From NCBI RefSeq assembly GCF_010389155.1, contig NC_057761.1:1118501-1182500 (forward strand): a stretch of 64,000 nt of DNA, written 5' to 3'. Origin of the DNA: Erigeron canadensis. Taxonomy: Eukaryota > Streptophyta > Magnoliopsida > Asterales > Asteraceae. A program made the translations under genes and the position numbers. Of the stretch, positions 49,339-59,925 are shown in pieces. How positions within the stretch are numbered: the first letter of the stretch is position 1; each line of letters opens with the position of its first letter. The notes under the pieces are model-generated. The model was not told the DNA's origin. It did not search any database and saw only the letters and a program-made list of their open reading frames with translations.

Positions 49339-51135
49339 TGAAACGACACGACTCAGTTTAAGAAAATAAGACAAAAAAATTTTTTTAACCCAAATGAAGA
49401 CAAATCATAACCAGATGAAGTAAATTTATATCCAAGATGAAGTAAACTTCAGAACCAAGTTAAAGAAAATTCAGAATCAAGATGAAGAAAATTTTAAAAC
49501 CAAGATGAGCACTTAAAAGACTTGAAAACTTTCTACTATCATTTCCACACCTAAAAACCAATTTCCCAAACTTCAAATGAGTTAAAAATACATGACTCTA
49601 CATTTCAACAACTCTCATTTGATCAAGTAAATCACTTACAACGAAAAGGGTCATTTACCCGCCTTTGCCCAACTTGACAAAATACATCATTTACACCATG
49701 ATACCATACAAATCGTTTCAACTCAAGACTACATGACTCAAATAAGACATTATTATTAAATCAAACTTTTCATTTGCTAAAATATACATTTGAACATAAA
49801 ATGGGTTCATTACCTGTTTTGTCCAATTACCCAAAACAACATTTTGACCTTTAAGTTACAAAAGAACAACTTTACCAAACCTGAAATACACCATAAGTAA
49901 CCAAGAAGTCACAAAATAAAATCTTTGTATCAAGAGCCACTAATTCAAAGGGGGTACTCTGGGTTCTAGTCATAAGCCAATCACCGCAAAAGCTAATATT
50001 TCCAATTCAACTTCAATCTTCAAGCACTTATTTTTGTTTATACATCTGGGACAACCTATAAAAAGGGTAACAACTGAAAGGTAAGTAAAGCTTAGCGTAT
50101 ACTATTGCATATGCTTATACACACGAAGGAGGGCAAAAACACACAAAGGACTATCACATGTAGCTAATGACATCGTCATACCATCACTTGCATACTCACT
50201 TTTACGCTAACAACAAATACATGGATCCATATACGCTAAACAATAATCTCAAGACGTTCTTAGGCCTCAAAGGTTCTTAGGCCTTATCTCAATTCAACAA
50301 GAGGTTCTTAGGCCTCATATCAATTCAACTATGGGATTCTTAGGTCCCAACATCAAATTAGGCCCTAACGCCAAATCGATTACCACACACGGAATCCACC
50401 ATCATATGGTGATCGACCCAACATACATATAATCGTATGCAAGAGTACTCATCTCCTTCGCGACAACCAAACTCCATGATGACCGCAAAGAACACAAATT
50501 ATAAGCTTTCAATCTTGTAAATCAAATTTTAAGACACATATAAGGTCATCCATCATATTCAAGGCTATCTAGCCATATCCAAACACAAACAATTCACTAG
50601 CATTCTTTTACCCAATTCCAACCCATATTATCTTTGAGTTGACTCATTTCTAAATCTCATTTTACTTTCACAACAACATGACCATAACTCATTTTGATAC
50701 TAAAAGTTACCATTTTCATATTATTTCCACTTCTAGCAAATATGGCCACAACAAAATTTCCATATCTCTTTTGATAAAAAGTTAACCAAACATATCAAAC
50801 TATTTTCATAATCACAATAATATGGCAATACAACATCCTTACCCAAAAATCATCAAAATCATCATTTTCATTTTTTTTTTACTATGAAAGTCACTACAAA
50901 GTTAATACTATAATCAACCACTCAACTCAATGACAACAAAATTATTCAAGTTAAAATGGGAAAATTACAAACAATCTGGTTTGGTCTTAATTTAACCAAC
51001 AACATAGGGTTTCCAAAGCGAAATACTCATTTACCCAAAATTCCCAAATTATTATATCATAAACCCTAATTTAAACAATCAAATGAATTAGACATACCTT
51101 CAAATTGAGGTGAAATCAACTAGAGGATGACATGC
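49339..51135. mobile_element. LTR family X, truncated copy
   Basis: Starts TGAAACGACACGACTC, like the start of the solo LTR at 10008. It shares CCTATAAAAAGGGTAACAAC, the GTTCTTAGGCC array (50254-50350), ATGGATCCATAT, AACGCCAAATC and TACTCA with it in the same order. It stops at the border of the gypsy LTR at 51136, so about 500 bp of its right end, including GGGATGTTACA, are missing. The CG-rich palindromes of the 10-kb copy are not present here; the corresponding place holds short repeats of CAAGATGAAGAAAAT. Confidence 0.75.
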
Positions 51136-52604
51136 TGATATGTCGTATTTTATGCCCATTTCCCATAGCTTAAGTAGTCGATTACCGATGTTTAAGATTT
51201 GTTTTTCGTATACGTTTGGTGCGTTTATGGTATTTGTTAATGTTTCGGGTTAATAATAGATACCTAAGCGATAATCTGAAGAAAATGAAGTTTCTGGAGT
51301 AAAACAAGTCCTTATCGATGTTTTACGAGCCAAGAGAGTGTAGATTAGAAGAAAGTCAAAGAAGTCAATGTTGGTCAACGCAAGTCAATGCAAACTGCGA
51401 CGTAGTTTGGTTATGCGTCGCAGTAACTCTTGTCGAGGTTGAAACTGCTTCGTAGTTAGACCATATACGACAGAGCACCAGTCAACGAAGGTCAAGTCAA
51501 CATGAAAGTCAAAGGTGGGACTGCGTCGCAGTCTGGGACTGCGACGCAGTTTAGCACCGAATCTGCAGATTTTGGGCAGCATATAAATAGCTTGCAGAAA
51601 CATTCTTGAAACCCTATCTTTACTTTCCAGACAATTTTTAGGTGCTTTTTAAGGGTTTTTCTTATTTTCAACCATTTGGAAGGATCTTAAGCTAGATTGG
51701 AACCATTTCGTTAATCGTTTTCAATTCCTTGTGTAACGATGAATTCTTCTATTTTGATTTGTTCTTTCATATTTAATATGATTGGCTAATCGCCTCTTCA
51801 TCCATCTTGATGGAGTAAGACAATATGTAAGGAGTGCACAATATTTTATAATTCAAGTGATTTGATTTAACGTTGTGTCGTGATCTTAATCTATTAATTC
51901 TTTGTTATTTAATTATTGTTTGCGGATAATTTGTATTCAAGTTTAGTGGCAACTAGGGTTGGGTAGAAATTATTTTGATTGCTTGGTTAGGAGCAGTTGG
52001 TTCTATGACGGGTACGGTAGAAGGTAATTAATAATTAATAAGAATTAATGGGTTGATGGTTGGGTACAATCAATAGACACAATTGTTATCTGAAATGATC
52101 AAAACCATTGTTGAACTAGAGAAGTTATAAAAAGGTGTCTCGGGGTACCGGTCTTAATAATGAAACTAGTTTATACAAGAGAGTCAAATAAGTTGTAAAC
52201 CTGACGGGTACGGGGTTGAAGATTAATTTGAGTCTCGGTCATTTAATCACTAAATTGAATTTGAACTTCATCAAATGTGCAATCTCAACATGTTGTCGAG
52301 CGAAATCAAGATGGATGACCTTTAAATCCTTGTTTTAAACAACAAACTTTTCTTTCGATTAATCCTAAGGGATTACTAACCAATTTTACTAACTACTTGC
52401 AAAGTGGCAATTCGGCCACAAAACCCCTCCATCTTACTTGAATCACTTAATAGTTACAATTGCTTATAAAAGTCCTTGTGAACGATCTCGGCTTACCAGT
52501 TTTTACTATACTGCATGCGATTAGGTACACTGCCTGTGAGTGTGTAGTAGTCAGTCTTTTGGTAATTCGTGTTTATAAATTTTATTACTAGATTTCACAC
52601 ATCA
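51136..52604 (+). repeat. 5' LTR of an Athila/Tat-type Ty3/gypsy element
   Basis: The 1469-bp LTR starts TGATATG and ends CACATCA, an imperfect inverted pair, and is followed six bases later by a gypsy primer-binding site. TATAAATAG at 51583-51590 is a good core promoter, with transcription expected towards gag. Between 51390 and 51560, ACTGCGTCGCAGT-type palindromes occur about five times. Confidence 0.8.
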
Positions 52605-52610
52605 AGTTTT

Positions 52611-52630
52611 TGGTGCCGCTGCCGGGGAAC
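52611..52630 (+). promoter_or_regulatory. Primer-binding site, tRNA-Asp type
   Basis: TGGTGCCGCTGCCGGGGAAC is a close variant of the tRNA-Asp-complementary site typical of Athila and Tat gypsy elements. Confidence 0.85.
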
Positions 52631-52799
52631 TTAATTTAAGTATTTGTTCGTTTTGTGATTCGATCCTTCCTTGCATTCATTTGTGAGGAAGTTATTTGTT
52701 TTAATAGATAGATTTTATTTTTATTTTAGTTTTATTGTGTTAGTTCCTGGTGCGGTTAACGGTATTCCTTGTGGTGCATGTGCAGGTGCTTTGTAGTTG

Positions 52800-54805
52800 A
52801 TGAACACAGGAGCCTCTGGTAGACCTTTGCTTAGTCCTCAATCTAATCCAGGGAAAGCCAGGCGACGCTTACTTAGATCAAACAACACGGAGCCCTCAAA
52901 CATCGACAACATAGATTCAGGTACCGAAAACCGTGATCACCCGGACGTAGACTTGGATCAACATTACTTAAAGAAAGGTTCAACGTCCGAGGTGCACTTA
53001 AGTTCTAAATTCTCTGAAGGTAGTGGTTTGTTCAAAATCGGTGACAGCTCAGAGGAAGAAGATAATCAGGATAAAACTCATCAACCGGATTCAACAGAAA
53101 TTCCTAGAGCAAATCTTCAGGTAACTCAACTAGTTAGAGCAAGGAGAATGGGTGATCAAGAACCGGTAAACCCCAATAACCGTCTTTATGGTGACCGTAG
53201 GAGAAATATGTACCCACTAATAGGGGTACTCCTATTCGCCTTCCAACCACCGGAGTTAACTTTTCTTTCAAAGGAAGTCATTTGAAAAGTGTGGAGGAAG
53301 AGAAGTTTGATGGGGTAACTAACAATGATCCGTATGCCCATTTAGAGAGGTTCGAGAAGATTTGTAGGTTTTACCACTATGGCGCAAACCAAGATGATAA
53401 TGTGAAGTTTGAGCTTTTTCCACTCACTTTATGTGGAGGAGCTAAGGCGTGGCTCAAAGAACAACCAGATGATTTGTATACCACTTGGAATGAGCTTCGT
53501 GTTGGGTTTATTGATGAGTTCTACTCTATAAGGACTCAAAGACAGTTGGAAAATAAGATCCGGTCATTCACTCAAGATCCAGGGGAAGATGTAGTTGATG
53601 CTTGGAAACGATATAAGGAGATGATCAGGAATTGTCCAGGAAACAATCTGAACATAGAAGCAGTGGTTGAAATCTTCTATGATGGTTTGCTCAAGAGAAT
53701 TCGAAGGGAATTAGTCGGGGCATTTGGAGGTAGTTTGAACAATGTGACCCCGGCTGAAGGCTACAAAATCTTAGATGATATGGCTAAGGAGTTTTCGGAT
53801 CGTAAAGAGCTTGTAAGTAAGAGAACTGGTAGTAAGACTGTGGCAAAGCTAGAGAGTAGTGAAGAATCAAGCTTGGTTGCTGAAGTCAAAGCCCTCACAA
53901 AGCAGATGAACGAGAAGTTTGACAACGAAGATGTGAGATTCAAAAGCATTGAAAGGGATGTTAAGGTGATTGCTGATGGGTGTGATTACTGTGGGGACAT
54001 GCATTATTCAGAGGATTGCCCGGATAAGCCGGCTCAAGAAGTCAACTATGTCCAGAATCAGCAAGGGAACTTTAATCAGAATACCGGTTATCAAAACCGG
54101 TCGTCAGGTACTTCTTTTCCTTCATCTAATTTTAATGCTAATAATTCTGGTTTTAGTGGAAGCAGGTTCAACAATCAGCAGAATGCGAATGCTGAATTGA
54201 GAGATATCATGAAGGATTTGGTAGGTGCTCAGAAAGCTACCAATGAGAAGATGGCCTCTCAATGGGATGCTATGACTACCAGATTGGATGGATTGGCTAA
54301 TAAGCTTGAGCAGAGCTCAAAGAGTACTCAAGCAACATTTCAGGATATTGAGGCGAAACTTGAAAGGTTAGGAACTTCAAACAGGAAACCCGGTACCTTA
54401 CCGAGCAATACTCAGCAGAATCCTAAGCCTCAGCAGAACAGCCAAGGATCTGGAACCAAATACAACCATCCGAATGCTAGGAATGAACAAGTGAACGCAA
54501 TCACAACGAGAGCAGGTAAAACTTATGACTCTACAAATTCTTTACCTAAGGTTGTCACTCCTCTTGTGCAGGTTGCAGATGAAGGAACTGTTGATGAAGA
54601 GATCGAGACGGGGCCGAGCCCGGCCGTGAAGACTCCGGCTGTTCCGTCTACCAATGTCGAGAAACCTACTGTTGAGACACCTCCGGTGAAGCCCTACCAA
54701 CCGAAGGTGCCGTTTCCTCAACGGTTGAAGAAGGGAAAGATCAAGGAAAACTTTAAGAAATTTGTTGATTTAATTCAAAATGTTAATATTACTGTCCCGT
54801 TAGTT
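52800..54805 (+). pseudogene. Athila/Tat-like gag, frameshifted and truncated
   Basis: The leader frame starts ATG 52800 (MNTGASGRPLLSPQ) and runs to a stop at 53283-53285. The conserved gag core continues in another frame from about 53220: DPYAHLERFEKIC, LCGGAKAWL, FYDGL and GYKILDDMAKEF, the retrotransposon gag domain of this lineage, then a CCHC-like knuckle CDYCGDMHYSEDC near 53976-54014 (with CX3H spacing). A frameshift lies near 53215. After a proline-rich stretch and KFVDLIQNVNITVPLVD the family sequence stops at about 54805. Protease, RT and integrase are absent. Gag of such elements packages element RNA; this copy is dead. Confidence 0.9.
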
Positions 54806-54894
54806 GATCTTCATGTCTCCAGATGCAACTGGAGACGTTCCAGTTTTTACCAAAACTGGACCTAACATAATCGTATTAAAAAATGGACCTAACA
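54806..54894. other. Deletion junction with short palindromes and a duplicated border
   Basis: Right after gag come two back-to-back palindromes, TCTCCAGATGCAACTGGAGA (54815-54834) and CCAGTTTTTACCAAAACTGG (54840-54859). Then TGGACCTAACATAATCGTA appears twice (about 54857-54875 and 54883-54901). The second copy runs across the element border and target site into plastid sequence. This looks like end-joining with templated filler, or slippage across the border. Confidence 0.65.
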
Positions 54895-55465
54895 TAATCG
54901 TACTCTGACAACTTTACGTAAGGCAGAGTTTGGTTTTTTAGGGGTAACAGTGGAAAGTTGACAGATAAGTCACCCTTACTACTACTCTACAGAACCGTAC
55001 ATGAGTTTTTCACCTCATACGGCTCCGCGTTCAATTCTTTCGAAGTTTTTGGATTCTTTTTCGCATTCGAGAATCCCCTCTGTTCTTCCACTCTGTCCCG
55101 ATGAATAACTAGGACCAATTTAGTGATCACGTTTTCATGTTCCAATTGAACACTTTCTGGTTTTGGTTATTCTCGAAGGAGAAGATTATTCTCTTTACCA
55201 AACATTTGCGGATCCAATGACGAGCACGATCTTATAATAAGAGCAAGAGATCTTTCTCGATCAATCCCCTTGCCCGTCATTTTCGAGAATGATAAAGATC
55301 CTTTTCAAGTTTGAATTTGTTCATTTGGAATCTGAGTTCTTCTACATCATTTTTATTTACTTATTTAATTTAATATGAACATTTTTCCATTTCTTAAGTC
55401 CCATAAGTTTGATCCTTTAGAATTGGACTCATTTTCTCATTGAGTGAAGGGTGCGAAATAAATCA
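54895..55465 (-). pseudogene. rps12: Nuclear plastid DNA, right part: rps12 exon 2 (5' portion) and trans-spliced group II intron 3' half
   Basis: The minus strand of about 54950-54900 encodes TPKKPNSALRK..RVRL, the start of plastid rps12 exon 2. Beyond it, about 54960-55060 holds group II intron domain V/VI sequence (GAGCCGTATGAGGTGAAA...CATGTACGGTTC, loop broken by small changes near 55015). Plastid-like intron and upstream spacer continue to about 55465 (CTTAAGTCCCATAAGTTTGATCC near 55397). Together with 48438-48655 it forms one former insertion of roughly 780 bp. Not expressed as a plastid gene in the nucleus. Confidence 0.88.
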
Positions 55466-58400
55466 TCCATATTTGAGCTTTTGTAATGACACCGTACAAG
55501 ATTTGCTTTCCAAATGCAGGTTCCAAAAGGGACAATCTCTCTGATGAAATGGTAATTTCTTTGATATATATAATTGGATCGTCAATAGGAGAATAAGTTG
55601 TAACTTCAACTGGGTAGATTGGACGATCAATCCAGTTGTATGTTAATTAAATTTGTACTTGTAACTTGACTAACAACTTACCAGCTAGTTCTTTTTTACT
55701 AATATATACCACTGTCAAAATAATACTAGTGATAATAACTATAATAATTTATATTCATCTTCGATATACATTGACTTTGAAGTTTTATCTAACTGAATTC
55801 AAGTTCATTGATGAAATTGCAATAAAGTCAAATGCATGTAAATATAAAGAGTGTCGAATGGTCATTATTTGCATTTATAGGTATCACTCACATGTTTATC
55901 TATCCAATATGGTTTTAGGGTACATTTCCAACTCATCTCCCACCAGTACCACCCCCTTGATATCCACTTATAATATTGTTAGTTTTCTTTTTTTTTTTCT
56001 TATTGATCCCAAATACATGATGTACTTAATATGTCAAAATGTTGAAGATTTTATTAGATCGCTTGAGTTTTGATCAAATTTGTCTATATAGAGCTAATTA
56101 ATGCGTTAAAGATATTATAGTGACATTTAATTATTAACTTGGAGATATAACTAACTAAATTAACATTTGTCGTTAATAATAAAAAAGAGTAATGATAAAT
56201 CCTCTTAATAGATCAACCTAATTATCCCTCTAATCATATGATGAAGCCACATGGAAAAAATCAAGGGGGAGTGATGTATGAAAGATAATGAGTAAATTAT
56301 ATATGTCAAAATGTTGTGGTATTAAAAGGATTATTAGGCTAAAGTTTTAAGAAGATCAATCATTTTCCAATAAAAAATGAATCAATGTACCTTATTTATC
56401 ATAGTTGATGTATATCTGATATGATATATCATTAAAGTATGTTGATAATACAATGATTAGCATATCTAGGGTAGCATGACGTCTATCTATCATGATAAAT
56501 GTATTTTTTTAAAAAATTTTATTCTTCAACATGGTTTTTAAAAGCCACTGTATGATTTGCAATTTTTTAGAATTTATGTTCATCATTAAGGCCAAGGGTA
56601 CAATCGGTATTTTGTATCGGCTCCTTGACTCCATTGTACCCTATTCATCGGCAAGTATCGGCAACTTGCATCGGCTATATATATCGGCTATTTATCGTCG
56701 ATCCTTGAGAACGTTGGGGGCGTATTGTGTTACCATTTTTTTGTAGTGCTAGTTTTGTCATTCACCGAAAACATAGTTTTTTAATTTAGGGGTTTTCGAT
56801 TTTGAGGCTAATATTATCATTTTCTTGGATTCTATTGCCGGAAACGACTTGCCGATGCTCTCTAATGTACTACACCCTTATTCCGGCGAGATCTAAAACC
56901 CCTTTTTAGGGTTTGTTTTCATCACCGGCCATGGTTGTTCACTTTTAAGATGACCCTTTTTGAGGGGTTTCTGTCTTTTACTATTATTTTTTCAGTGATC
57001 CCCTTTTTTTATGGTTTCTGGCTCTTGTTGCTATTGCTGAATGTTTTCCGGCCCCTTTTTGGGGTTTCTAGATGTTGTTGATGCATGTTTTCCGGCTACC
57101 CCTTTTTAGGGTTTCTAATAACTGTTGCTTCGGTTTTATTGGTGACCCCTTTTTAGGGTTTACACTTTCTTCGGTTTTTTGGCGAGCCTTTTTAGGTTTT
57201 TCGGTCAACTGTTGCTGCCTATGCTTATCATTATATGTATATATATTTTAAATATTGTCGCTAATTGCATGTTTGTGGTAGTGTTAACTTAGCGATATCG
57301 TTGCCGGAATTTTTCCCGTGGTAGTGTTGCCGTGTTTGTTGTTCCATTATAGCCATATGTGGCAAGAAAAGTAATATTATGTCGGTGATGATATCGTTAA
57401 GCTATTAGGTTGCCGATGTTATGTTAAATGGGCGATGATGATACAAAATGTTCGTAAAAATAGGACTCGGATGATCCGGGGTGTATCTTGCCAGGGTAAA
57501 CCTTCGGATTGACAGTCATGGCGTCTTCGACTTCCAAATTCCTGACCCACAATTTCTGATCCCAGGTAGATTACATTTTTATAAAAAAGAAATTGGTTAC
57601 TTTTATAAAATCCAACAATCAATTACTTTTCCCGCAATTGGTATTTTGACAATATTTGGTAAAAATTGGCAGGACACATGACGCGTTTTTATTGGATGTT
57701 CTTTTTGTCAAAACTTGTCAAAATATCAAACATTGGCACTGCACTCTTGCCATTATGTATTCAGATAAACCCAAAAATTGTTTATAAGGTAATAATTATA
57801 AAGGCAATACTAATGGATTCTGAGCTCCTCTAATTCTGAATCCTGCTATATGCACGTTGTGAAATATACATCACTAAAGTTATAATATCAACCTAACCTA
57901 CTATTAATGTCGAGAAAATTGTCACCAAAACCCTGACCACCATGTAATGATTGTGGCACTTATACGATTTTAACTTTTTAAGAAATTAAAGCTTATATGT
58001 ATAATTGATTTGGATTTATTAATTACCTCTAAAAGTAGTCAAAGTCCCATTTAGTTGAGCACACTCGATTACAAAAGTAAAGCACCAGTGCCCTTTATAT
58101 GTAGTGCTCATGCTTTCATGACTACTAGTCCCAGTCTGGTACCCATTTAACAATTAAACCAACTACAAATAAGTAATAATATGACCAATAATAATGCCTC
58201 GAATCAATCTAACCCCATCAATCTTTATTCACCTTAACTTGTTCCATGACTTCCATCCTTGCCACCTTTGTAACATTATTGTGTCCTTAATGGAAACACA
58301 AAATACAAAGAAAATTACACTCATGATTGTGTACGACAGATGGATTTTTCATTGATGGAATGTAATGGACAATTATTTTGGACGTATCAAAATAAGAAGA

Positions 58401-58737
58401 TGGATATTGTTTTGGGACTAAAGGAGAAATAAATCTTAGTAGTTTGAGCTATATCCAGAGTCGGTCGTGAAGATTTGGATGTTCAGGATAAGATGATAGA
58501 ATTTGTGCCCATGTAAAAGAAGTAGTAATACAACCCAATTTTTTTGAAGGGTTGGAACCTAGTCAAGCTAAGCGGCTCATCCCACACCGATTTTACTAAA
58601 TATATAGTTATGAAATATATAAATATTTTAAGGAAATTCATATGAACTAATGTATAAACAATTATGAAATTTTAAAGATGATACTACAAAATATATATTA
58701 CATTTCTATATCATATTATTAAACTCCAAATATATAT
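55466..58737. other. Intergenic; repeated telo-box-like patch inside
   Basis: No recognisable protein gene; the frames at 55666-56073 and 56531-56746 have no family features. 56590-56710 has several ATCGGC words. The patch 56897-57200 is listed separately. Confidence 0.45.
56897..57200. repeat. Seven degenerate copies of ACCCCTTTTTAGGGTTT
   Basis: Copies lie near 56897, 56952, 57000, 57051, 57098, 57144 and 57187, each about 45-55 bp apart, often preceded by CCGGC or GTGA. Three contain an exact AAACCCTAA on the minus strand, the plant telo-box core. It could be a decayed minisatellite or a promoter-like patch (ATG-free, T-rich, CCGG-rich). Function is unknown. Confidence 0.65.
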
Positions 58738-59479
58738 ATATGGTAGAGATCCTGGAAGAACGTGTCTTAAGGAGCGAAGGGAGAGAAGGTCCTATGAATC
58801 AATCGGAACGCGACATGAGTCAAAATGAAAAAAAATGCGCGGTGGCATTTTGGTAAATAAATCAAACTTTTCTGAAGTGATCAGCTTGGGTCTCGGTCAG
58901 CTTGGGTTCTGATCAACTTGGATCTGGGTCAGGTTGGGGTCTGTTCAGGTTGGGTCAGCTTGACACAATTTACACATAATCTACACAAATGTAGATTATG
59001 GGTTTTGGGTCAGCTTGGGTTCTTGGTTGGGTCAGCTTGGGTCAGCTTGGGGCCTGGTCAGTTTGGGGTTAGGTTAGCTTGACACAATTTACACATAATC
59101 TACACAAATGTAGATTATGGGTTCTGGGTTTTGGGTCAGGTTTGGGTCAGCTTGGGGTCTGGTCAGGTTGGGTCAGGTTAGGGTTGGGTTAGCTTGACAC
59201 AATTTACACATAATCTACACAAATGTAGATTAAATCTACACAAATGTAGATTACGGGTTTGGGTCGGCTTGGGGTTCAATTGGGTCAGCTTGGGGTGGGT
59301 CAGCTTGGGCTGAGTAAGCTTGGGTTGGGTCAGCTTGAGGTGGATTGGGTTAGCTTAGGTTTGAAGTCAAATTATTTACAAAAATGCCACCGCGCATTTT
59401 TTTAGAGGCGACGTGTCATACTCTGATTGGACAATAGGACCTTCTCTCCCTTCTCCCCTTAACACACCTTCTTATTTGA

Positions 59480-59490
<11 letters not shown>
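58738..59490. mobile_element. TIR element in (TA)n with internal minisatellite
   Basis: About 130 bp at each end are inverted copies: GGGAGAGAAGGTCCTAT and ATGCGCGGTGGCATTT appear left (58788-58857) and inverted right (59385-59460). (TA)n flanks both sides. The interior is a minisatellite of GGTCAGCTTGGGTT-type units and three copies of a unit that includes GACACAATTTACACATAATC and the palindrome TCTACACAAATGTAGA (about 58960, 59085, 59205). No coding capacity. Confidence 0.85.
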
Positions 59491-59525
<35 letters not shown>

Positions 59526-59530
<5 letters not shown>

Positions 59531-59660
59531 GAGTGCAGTTATTATGAGAACCAGAAAAAGGTCGAGAACCGCGAGAGCTAATATAATCCATTGGATCATC
59601 TAAATCAAAGGTTAATAATGCTTAATGGCATTTATGTAAATATGTGTAACTATTAGAACG
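59526..59660 (+). mobile_element. One end of a GAGAAC-class element, relative of 5310-6241
   Basis: ATAGAGTGCAGTTATTATGAGAACCAGAAAAAGGTCGAGAACCGCGAGAG (read in pieces: AGAGTG, TGAGAACCAGAAAA, GTCGAGAA, GCGAGAG) repeats the left end of 5310-6241. It also sits directly after a (TA)n tract. Farther in, GGTCACATGTGTTTGGATTAAA at 60358 resembles GGCCACATGTGTTTGTATAAA at 5656. The matching inverted right end was not found, so the element length is unknown; a second (TA)n lies at 59873-59925. Confidence 0.5.
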
Positions 59661-59868
59661 AAGAAACACGCGGAAGGGTAGAGTTGGAAATGAATAAAGC
59701 CTGAAATCAAATAAAACCAAAAAAAAAAACATTGCATTTGTGTTCCATCATTAGAGAAAAACGCCACAATTCGCTCACCTTCTAAATCCTTTTTAATGAA
59801 GACTCGATTCAATCCCAAAAATAACACAAAATCAATAGCGAATGAAGCTAAAACTCCAAAGATCAAGT

Positions 59869-59923
<55 letters not shown>

Positions 59924-59925
59924 AT

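Larger units (their letters stand above)
48656..54894 (-). mobile_element. LTR-element complex inserted in the plastid fragment, TSD TAATC (family Y outer element)
   Basis: The insert begins TGTAAGTCCCAAC and ends TGGACCTAACA (TG...CA). It is bracketed by TAATC (48651-48655, 54895-54899), and removing it rejoins rps12 exon 2 in frame. The outer 48656-49338 looks like LTR sequence read on the minus strand: TATA box CCTATAAATAGAGG at 49118-49131 and AATAAA near 48885-48890. The short right tail 54806-54894 would be the other end of the same LTR. Everything between belongs to younger nested elements. The 5-bp TSD and the restored reading frame make the outer borders firm; that Y is a solo LTR is inference. 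Confidence 0.8.

Noticed and set aside
48438..55465. Working rps12 gene
   Set aside because: It is a partial plastid gene without exons 1 and 3, interrupted by a 6.2-kb insertion, in nuclear-type sequence.
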